In this document: in pieces, positions 23,379 through 28,325 of the stretch
How positions within the stretch are numbered: position 1 is the stretch's first letter
How the letters are laid out: each line of letters begins with the position of its first letter
Assembly (NCBI GenBank): GCA_006226225.1
Contig: SBHI01000221.1
Coordinates: forward strand, 1-28,325
Length of the DNA stretch: 28,325 bases
Direction: 5' to 3'
Source: Alphaproteobacteria bacterium
GTDB taxonomy: Bacteria; Pseudomonadota; Alphaproteobacteria; Micavibrionales; CSBR16-224
Translations under genes and position numbers: made by a program
The notes under the pieces: model-generated
What the model was told of the DNA's origin: nothing
Database searches by the model: none
Seen by the model: only the letters and a program-made list of their open reading frames with translations

Positions 23379-23828
23379 CTATTCATCTTGCGGGAGTTTT
23401 GCTGCAAGAAACCAGAATTCTTCTATTCTATGGGCGAAATCGACCATCTCGGCAAAGCTTTCCGGTTTGGTGATGAAGGCATTGGCGTAATGTTTATAGC
23501 TTGCGCGCATATCATCCTCATGCCCCGAACCTGTCAGCATGACAACGGGAATATCTTTTAATTCCTTATTGCCTTTGATTTCTTCCAGAACCTCGATCCC
23601 GCTTTTTTTCGGCATGTTGATATCCAGCAGAATCATATGCGCCCGCGGGTTCTTTGTGTCTGTCAGAAATTCCAGAGCTTCTTCACCATCGCGGGCCGTG
23701 AAAACGCTGACGCTACTGCTTTCGCAATGACCAAAAGCTTTGCGGGCGATATCGATATCCAGTTCGGAATCATCAACGATTAAAAGATTAATCGGCATTT
23801 TATTCGGTGTTTGTTTTTTGGTATTCAT
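23379..23828 (-). CDS. Single-domain response regulator
   Basis: A 149-residue receiver domain with no output domain. It has the acidic pair Asp19-Asp20 (LIVDDSE), phospho-acceptor Asp69 (LLDINMP), Thr99 (VMLTGSG) and Lys121 (ITKPE). The extended loop before helix 4 and the C-terminal helix FAHRIEEFWF are typical of the Rcp1-like regulators that partner bacteriophytochrome-type kinases. It lies 47 bases after the MASE1-CHASE kinase on the same strand and is its obvious partner. Output must go through protein contacts. AAGGA precedes the ATG at 23828 by about nine bases. Confidence 0.93.
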   Translation of the reverse strand: MNTKKQTPNKMPINLLIVDDSELDIDIARKAFGHCESSSVSVFTARDGEEALEFLTDTKNPRAHMILLDINMPKKSGIEVLEEIKGNKELKDIPVVMLTGSGHEDDMRASYKHYANAFITKPESFAEMVDFAHRIEEFWFLAAKLPQDE

Positions 23829-23875
23829 GGAAATGGATCCTTACAGTCAGAGTATAATTTTATCAAATAATAATC

Positions 23876-26149
23876 TTATAAATGATTGTGATGCGGCAGG
23901 GTAAAGCAGAAGCGGCTGCCTCCCTTATAATCCGTATCAAGCCAAATACGGCCTTTGTGGTATTCTATAATTCTTTTGCAGGCGGGTAAACCGATTCCAG
24001 TACCGGAATATTCAGCATTCCGGTGCAGTCTTTGGAAGACTTCAAAAATTTTCTCGGAAAACTGCGGTGCAATACCGATGCCGTTATCGCTTGCGCAGAT
24101 AATCCATTCTTTGTCATTGGATTTGCAGGAGACGTGTATCCGCGGCGGCCGGCCAGGGTCTTTATATTTTAGTGCATTATCAAGAAGATTGAGGAACACC
24201 CGCGACAATAGCTGTCCATCGGCATAAACAATGGGCAGCTCGTCCCGCGTTATGGAGGCATCATTTTCTGCGATAACGCTTGCCATACCTTGTTTGACCG
24301 TGTCGAAGACATCATTTAAAGAAGTCTGTTCCTGCTCACCGTCATTGTGGTTTATACGGGCGTAATCAAGCAAGCTGTCGATCAAGGCTGACATGTGTTT
24401 GGTACTTTTGCGGATGACGTCCAGATATTCCCGCGTTTCTGTTGCTAATCTGTCACCGTCACCGTCATTGATGAATTCGGCACAGATAGAAATATGCCTG
24501 AGCGGGGTTTTTAGGTCATGCGAAGCGGCATAGGCAAATTGCTCCAACTCGGTGTTGGATCTTTTAAGAGCTTGTGTCCTCTCTGCAACGATGCGCTCGG
24601 TGGCACTGGTTTGCCCTGTAATAACCAGTAGTAAGAATTGCAGCAGTGAGACAAAAGCGACACCGCCGATCATCGTGAACCAAACGGCCCAAGGGCGGTA
24701 GGCGGAAAAATATTCCGGTGTAGCAATATAGGTAATATTCCACAGCCGTCCGGCGATATCTATTTGCCTCATTTCCTGTAGAACCGGTTGCCGCGGTGTT
24801 TCAGTTAAGGGAGGGACTGTCACTTCGGCGGAGGTCTCGCTATCTGCCGTGATGACTGTGATACCGTTTTCTGTTGTGGACAGCAGATTGCTGATTAAAC
24901 GGGGAATATTTACCGTGGCGACAATAAAGCCGGTCGCATCATGCCCACTTTTTGTCTCCTGTTGTTTGAAGACAGGGTCGACGATGATGATGCCCTGTTC
25001 CCCATTGGTCAGCAGTAATGGCCTACTAGCCTGTAGTGCTTTTTCAGAGAGGGCTTTTTCCAGAGCCTGACGATGCCCCGCGACTGAACCAAGATCAAAT
25101 CCTATGGGAGGATGCGTATCTTTATCGGGTACGATTCGGTAAAGGGGGAAGTAATTTGTACGACGGTCAGCTGTGACGAAAGCGTTGTCTTTATTTTTTT
25201 CCAGTATGCGGAAACGGATACCGTTCTTCCGGCCGGTTTTTCTCTCAAATGGTGTACGCTCTTGCGCGGTCACATAGGGAACCCATTGCAGGTTTTGGAG
25301 GGAATTATAACGCTGAAGAATGTGGCGGGTAAAAAGACGGAATTCTACATCCGTCACTTCTTCGGAGGCGATATACAGACCGGAAACGGAATGCAGAACA
25401 TCCAGCATTCCCGAAAGATAATCTTTTACCTTATCGGTTTTGCCTGTGACTTCGGCCTGAAAGCGGAGCTGTACGCTTTTTTCTTCGACATGTTTGACCC
25501 ATAGAAACACGGCAAAACTGGCGGCGGCGATGCCAATCAGCGGCAGGGCGACTGTTGTTTTCCGTTTTGTAGAAATGAGCGTGGAAGAAGATGATAGCAG
25601 GACGAATAAAGGTGAAGCAATCAGAACACCAATCGTATCGCCCGCCCACCATGTAAAATACTGGAAGAAAAGCGCGTCTTTGCTGATAACACCGACGATA
25701 TTGAGCCATGTGACGGCTATAGAGGCGCTGATCAGGCAGCCGACAGGGCCGCCAAGCAGCAGAAAAAGGGCAATATCACGCCCGCTTTCCAAATGGCCGG
25801 GGAAACGGACACAGGTTCTGACCAGTTTCGCTCCCAGCCAGGCTTGTATGAAAACAGCAGCAGAGATGCCGAGAGGAACAATAAATAAAGTGGCTCCTGA
25901 TGAAGCGGCGCCTGCTTGTGTGACGGCAAGTATATTGGTACAGATGGCACCTAGCAGAATGCCGGGTAAAACAGCGTTTCCCCACAGCAGCACAGCGCCG
26001 AGTGCGGCTCCGGCCGCAGGCCAAATCGGTGTGGCGATTTCCGGCACAAGCTCAAGCAGCAGGCTGGCGGCACCCAATCCAAAATACAGCAGTGCCGCCA
26101 GAATATTCCGGCGGAATCTGCTTTTTTTATCTGTGCCGTTTTGTGCCAT
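23876..26149 (-). CDS. Membrane histidine kinase with MASE1 and CHASE domains
   Basis: A 757-residue sensor kinase. Residues 15-220 contain about eight membrane segments of the MASE1 type (ATPIWPAAGAALGAVLLWGN). A CHASE-like extracellular domain spans about 225-480, bounded by membrane segments near 202-218 and 488-510, with the characteristic LQNLQWVPYV and FPLYRIVP segments. The cytoplasmic part has a HisKA domain (AYAASHDLKTPLRHIS, phospho-His544) and an HATPase domain (NLLDNALKYK, SDNGIGIAP, GTGIGLPACKRI). The H-box is of the phytochrome-kinase type, matching the Rcp1-like regulator downstream. CHASE domains sense small extracellular ligands; which one is unknown here. It diverges from the M48 protease gene. 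Confidence 0.94.
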   Translation of the reverse strand: MAQNGTDKKSRFRRNILAALLYFGLGAASLLLELVPEIATPIWPAAGAALGAVLLWGNAVLPGILLGAICTNILAVTQAGAASSGATLFIVPLGISAAVFIQAWLGAKLVRTCVRFPGHLESGRDIALFLLLGGPVGCLISASIAVTWLNIVGVISKDALFFQYFTWWAGDTIGVLIASPLFVLLSSSSTLISTKRKTTVALPLIGIAAASFAVFLWVKHVEEKSVQLRFQAEVTGKTDKVKDYLSGMLDVLHSVSGLYIASEEVTDVEFRLFTRHILQRYNSLQNLQWVPYVTAQERTPFERKTGRKNGIRFRILEKNKDNAFVTADRRTNYFPLYRIVPDKDTHPPIGFDLGSVAGHRQALEKALSEKALQASRPLLLTNGEQGIIIVDPVFKQQETKSGHDATGFIVATVNIPRLISNLLSTTENGITVITADSETSAEVTVPPLTETPRQPVLQEMRQIDIAGRLWNITYIATPEYFSAYRPWAVWFTMIGGVAFVSLLQFLLLVITGQTSATERIVAERTQALKRSNTELEQFAYAASHDLKTPLRHISICAEFINDGDGDRLATETREYLDVIRKSTKHMSALIDSLLDYARINHNDGEQEQTSLNDVFDTVKQGMASVIAENDASITRDELPIVYADGQLLSRVFLNLLDNALKYKDPGRPPRIHVSCKSNDKEWIICASDNGIGIAPQFSEKIFEVFQRLHRNAEYSGTGIGLPACKRIIEYHKGRIWLDTDYKGGSRFCFTLPHHNHL

Positions 26150-26228
26150 ATAAAATAACCTGTTTCAAAACAAGGAACCTCCTAATAGAATATAAACCGA
26201 TATGACCCATGTTGCACAATATAAAGGC

Positions 26229-26232
26229 AGGA
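26229..26232 (+). promoter_or_regulatory. Ribosome binding site of the M48 protease gene
   Basis: AGGA lies six bases before the ATG at 26239, whereas the ATG at 26209 has no such site. This favours 26239, which also places a lipoprotein signal peptide directly at the N-terminus. Confidence 0.7.
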
Positions 26233-26238
26233 AAAGAG

Positions 26239-27336
26239 ATGTTGAAAAAAGCCGGACAGATTGTTTTTGCAGCGATTCTGGGATTGCTGACGGTGCTTCC
26301 CGGAGGCTGCGCCGCACCTTATAGCGTACCGCCGCAGGTCAACGCGCAGGCTGTGCAGCAGGAAACGCTGGAGCAGAAAAAACTGCTGTATAAAAGGGCG
26401 GAACAGGATAACGACCGTGTGGCCAGAATTGCTTTTCCGCTGATGACGGCAAATACGGCATTTTGCGGGCGCAATGTCGTGGCATTTGACGGGTTGTCGG
26501 GCTGGACGCTGGATGCCTTCCCGCCGCAGGAACAACAGATGGCGCGACAGCTATTCGGTCTTGGCGCCGAGGTAACGCTGAGTCAGGTTGTGAAAGGTTC
26601 CCCTGGTGATAAGGCCGGTTTGCGGAAAGGCGATGTGCTGGTCTCCGTTAACGGTGTTAGATTGATGACGGGACGGCAGGGGTTAAAACAGGCAAGTGAT
26701 TTGATGCAACAGGCGGGTTTGCGACCCAGCCAGATTCATTTTATGCGCGGCGGTAAAATTGCCAATACGACGCTGACGCCTGTCCAAAGCTGCGCTTTTT
26801 CTGTTTATATCGACCAGAAAGCCTCCAATCTGAATGCTTATGCCGACGGGCAGAATATCGTTGTGTCACGCGGGATGATGCGCTTTGTCGAAAGCGATAC
26901 CGAGCTGGCGCTGGTGATCGCGCATGAGCTGGCGCATAACGCGATGGGACATGTTGATAAGAAAAAGAACAATGCCCTGACCGGTGCATTGGGCGGCTTG
27001 GCGATCGATGCACTGCTGGGGGCAGCGGGTGTGTCGACTGGCGGGCAGTTCGGTCAGGTCGGGATGCAGGCGGGAGCGATGTCGTATTCCGTGGCTTTCG
27101 AGCAGGAGGCCGATTATATCGGCATGTATTTCATGGAGCGCGCGGGGTTTGATACGGCGAATGTGGCGACATTTTGGCGCCGTATGGCGGTGGAGCAGGG
27201 GAATGCGGCGATCCAGATCCGTTCGACACATCCTACATCGCCGGAGCGTTTTGTCGCGATCAGCCGCACGCATGAGGAAATTCAAACCAAGAGAAAACGG
27301 GGACAAGCCCTTGCCCCGAATATGCAGCGCCGATGA
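26239..27336 (+). CDS. Lipoprotein M48-family metalloprotease with PDZ domain
   Basis: With the ATG at 26239 the protein has 365 residues. It opens with MLKKAGQIVFAAILGLLTVL and a lipobox-like PGGC (Cys24), so it should be membrane-anchored in the periplasm. A PDZ domain at about 100-175 (SPGDKAGLRKGDVLVSVNG) precedes the peptidase domain with the zinc motif HELAH at 229-233 and the third ligand Glu in EQEADYIG (about 290). Relatives such as BepA and LoiP degrade or repair misassembled outer-membrane proteins; most have TPRs rather than a PDZ domain. The tag gene starts within its stop codon (ATGA). An upstream ATG at 26209 is less likely. Confidence 0.92.
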   Translation: MLKKAGQIVFAAILGLLTVLPGGCAAPYSVPPQVNAQAVQQETLEQKKLLYKRAEQDNDRVARIAFPLMTANTAFCGRNVVAFDGLSGWTLDAFPPQEQQMARQLFGLGAEVTLSQVVKGSPGDKAGLRKGDVLVSVNGVRLMTGRQGLKQASDLMQQAGLRPSQIHFMRGGKIANTTLTPVQSCAFSVYIDQKASNLNAYADGQNIVVSRGMMRFVESDTELALVIAHELAHNAMGHVDKKKNNALTGALGGLAIDALLGAAGVSTGGQFGQVGMQAGAMSYSVAFEQEADYIGMYFMERAGFDTANVATFWRRMAVEQGNAAIQIRSTHPTSPERFVAISRTHEEIQTKRKRGQALAPNMQRR

Positions 27337-27959
27337 CGACGGAAGCCTGGCGTAAACTGTCAACGATTGAAGGTACGGATGGCCGCCACCGCTGCGGCTG
27401 GGTCGGCACGGGCAAAATTTTCGAAGGCAGGCCCTTTTACGAGGAATATCACGATCGTGAATGGGGCGTACCCGTTCATGATGACGGCAAGCATTTTGAG
27501 TTTCTGATACTGGAAGGCGCACAGGCCGGACTTAGCTGGGAAACGGTTTTGAAAAAACGTGCGGGATATCGCAGCGCTTTTAAAAATTTTGATCCGATGG
27601 CGGTTGCCGCTATGACGGATGGGGAGCTGGAAGCGCTGCTGCAAAATCCGGAGATTATCCGCAATCGTTTGAAAGTGTTTTCTGCGCATAAGAATGCGCG
27701 GGCGTTTCTGGAGATTCAAAAAGAGTTCGGCAGTTTCAATGATTACATCTGGCGCTTTGTCGGTGGGGCGCCGCTGGTGAATAGCTGGGAATCTCTTGGT
27801 GAAATTCCCGCGACCTCGGCGGAGAGTGACGCCCTGTCAAAAGATTTGAAAAAACGGGGGATGAGCTTTGTCGGCTCCACCATTATCTATGCGCATATGC
27901 AGGCAACGGGTTTGGTGAATGACCACTTAACGGGCTGTTTCCGTTACGGCGCGGTATAA
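27333..27959 (+). CDS. tag: DNA-3-methyladenine glycosylase I
   Basis: Tag removes 3-methyladenine from alkylated DNA as the first step of base excision repair. The 208 residues, close to the usual 190-200, contain RCGWV near the N-terminus, YHDREWGVPVHDD, the conserved FEFLILEGAQAGLSWETVLK with the catalytic-pocket Glu, and the C-terminal HLTGCFRY. Two zinc-ligand Cys and the His positions of the family can be placed. The ATG overlaps the stop of the protease gene by four bases, so the two are translated in coupling. A terminator follows at once. Confidence 0.97.
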   Translation: MTTEAWRKLSTIEGTDGRHRCGWVGTGKIFEGRPFYEEYHDREWGVPVHDDGKHFEFLILEGAQAGLSWETVLKKRAGYRSAFKNFDPMAVAAMTDGELEALLQNPEIIRNRLKVFSAHKNARAFLEIQKEFGSFNDYIWRFVGGAPLVNSWESLGEIPATSAESDALSKDLKKRGMSFVGSTIIYAHMQATGLVNDHLTGCFRYGAV

Positions 27960-27963
27960 AAAA

Positions 27964-27988
27964 AGCCCCCTGAAAAGGGGACTGTTTT
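27964..27988. terminator. Bidirectional terminator between tag and tRNA-Lys
   Basis: A seven-base-pair stem with one wobble pair (27964-27970 with 27977-27983, loop TGAAAA). On the plus strand it is followed by GTTTT; on the minus strand by seven T (27958-27964). It serves tag on one side and tRNA-Lys on the other. Confidence 0.85.
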
Positions 27989-27991
27989 AAA

Positions 27992-28067
27992 TGGTGAGCG
28001 CTCAGGGATTCGAACCCTGGACCTACTGATTAAAAGTCAGTTGCTCTACCGACTGAGCTAAGCGCTC
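27992..28067 (-). tRNA. tRNA-Lys (anticodon TTT)
   Basis: 76 bases with CCA encoded. The acceptor stem GAGCGCT pairs with AGCGCTC, the D stem is GCTC/GAGC, and the anticodon stem ACTGA/TCAGT encloses the loop CTTTTAA with anticodon TTT. The T arm carries GTTCGAATC. Confidence 0.97.
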
Positions 28068-28112
28068 CCATAAAAAATGGGCAGCTTTTCTCTTTCGAAA
28101 AAAGCTCGTGGC

Positions 28113-28142
28113 ACAATACTGCAAAAAAGCGAGAAAGGTCAA
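28113..28142 (-). promoter_or_regulatory. Promoter of tRNA-Lys
   Basis: On the minus strand TTGACC (28142-28137) is followed after 18 bases by TATTGT (28118-28113). Transcription would start about 40 bases before the mature tRNA. Confidence 0.6.
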
Positions 28143-28200
28143 GGCGTTTTTTATGTTTCTTCGCGGATAAAATAGGGCGCGGTTTTCGTTGCTGAAATGC

Positions 28201-28229
28201 TTGACAAAAAAAAGCGAAAGCGTTACTAA
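28201..28229 (+). promoter_or_regulatory. Promoter of tRNA-Leu
   Basis: A perfect TTGACA (28201-28206), a 17-base spacer and TACTAA (28224-28229) lie about ten bases before the tRNA 5' end at 28239. Confidence 0.65.
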
Positions 28230-28238
28230 GAATGTCAT

Positions 28239-28325
28239 GCCCAGATGGCGGAATTGGTAGACGCGCTAGCTTCAGGTGTTAGTTCTCGTATGGGAGTGGA
28301 GGTTCGAGTCCTCTTCTGGGCACCA
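28239..28325 (+). tRNA. tRNA-Leu (anticodon CAG)
   Basis: 87 bases with a long variable arm, as expected for leucine tRNA, and an encoded CCA that ends at the window edge. The acceptor stem GCCCAGA pairs with TCTGGGC. The anticodon stem CTAGC/GTTAG encloses TTCAGGT with anticodon CAG. Confidence 0.96.

Noticed and set aside
28023..28238. Minus-strand open frame of 71 codons
   Set aside because: It overlaps tRNA-Lys and its promoter and has no ribosome-binding site.

Overview
The window looks like chromosomal DNA of an alphaproteobacterium of moderate GC. The marks are a pdhA-pdhB-pdhC operon in which PdhB carries its own lipoyl domain, a hemC-hemD-Mic60/mitofilin-hemY cluster, a Man-type EIIA plus HPr pair, and a PleC/DivJ-style PAS histidine kinase. 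Nothing seen fixes the genus. No insertion sequence, integrase, phage gene, rRNA or CRISPR array was seen. Most of the window is housekeeping; the unusual material is at the left end and in a few fusions and small loci.

Region 1 (1-6850, + strand) is a compact four-gene operon closed by a strong intrinsic terminator. It encodes a von Willebrand factor A (VWA) protein whose N-terminal half is a Gly-Gln-Asp repeat that runs off the left edge, a 978-residue protein with an AAA-type P-loop, a 145-residue unknown, and a 502-residue protein with three copies of a repeat of about 105 residues. The last two genes overlap. The layout recalls the AAA/VWA chaperone pairs (CobS-CobT, NorQ-NorD, CbbQ-CbbO, RavA-ViaA), but the sequences match none that I recognise. 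This is the best candidate for an undescribed system. It is followed by an AT-rich gap with a promoter-like site and a possible 56-residue ORF (7141-7311).

Region 2 (7348-15316, - strand) holds dihydrolipoyl dehydrogenase, a patatin-like lipid hydrolase, a HemY-type TPR membrane protein with a zinc ribbon, a Mic60/mitofilin-like membrane protein fused to an N-terminal helix-turn-helix, HemD and HemC. HemC and HemD make uroporphyrinogen III; HemY and Mic60 homologues accompany them in many alphaproteobacteria. Prephenate dehydratase (15401-16255, +) diverges from hemC and is followed by a nested inverted repeat.

Region 3 (16375-20377, - strand) is the pyruvate dehydrogenase operon pdhA-pdhB-pdhC, with a small MbcA/ParS-like orphan gene after it. 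The E3 subunit gene (lpd) lies about 8 kb away on the same strand, so all PDH subunits are in the window.

Region 4 (20515-26149) is signalling: Man-type EIIA and HPr (regulatory PTS), a soluble double-PAS histidine kinase, then a convergent module of a MASE1-CHASE histidine kinase and a single-domain response regulator.

Region 5 (26239-28325) contains a PDZ-M48 lipoprotein metalloprotease overlapping the gene for 3-methyladenine DNA glycosylase I, a bidirectional terminator, tRNA-Lys(TTT) on the minus strand and tRNA-Leu(CAG) on the plus strand, which ends exactly at the window edge.
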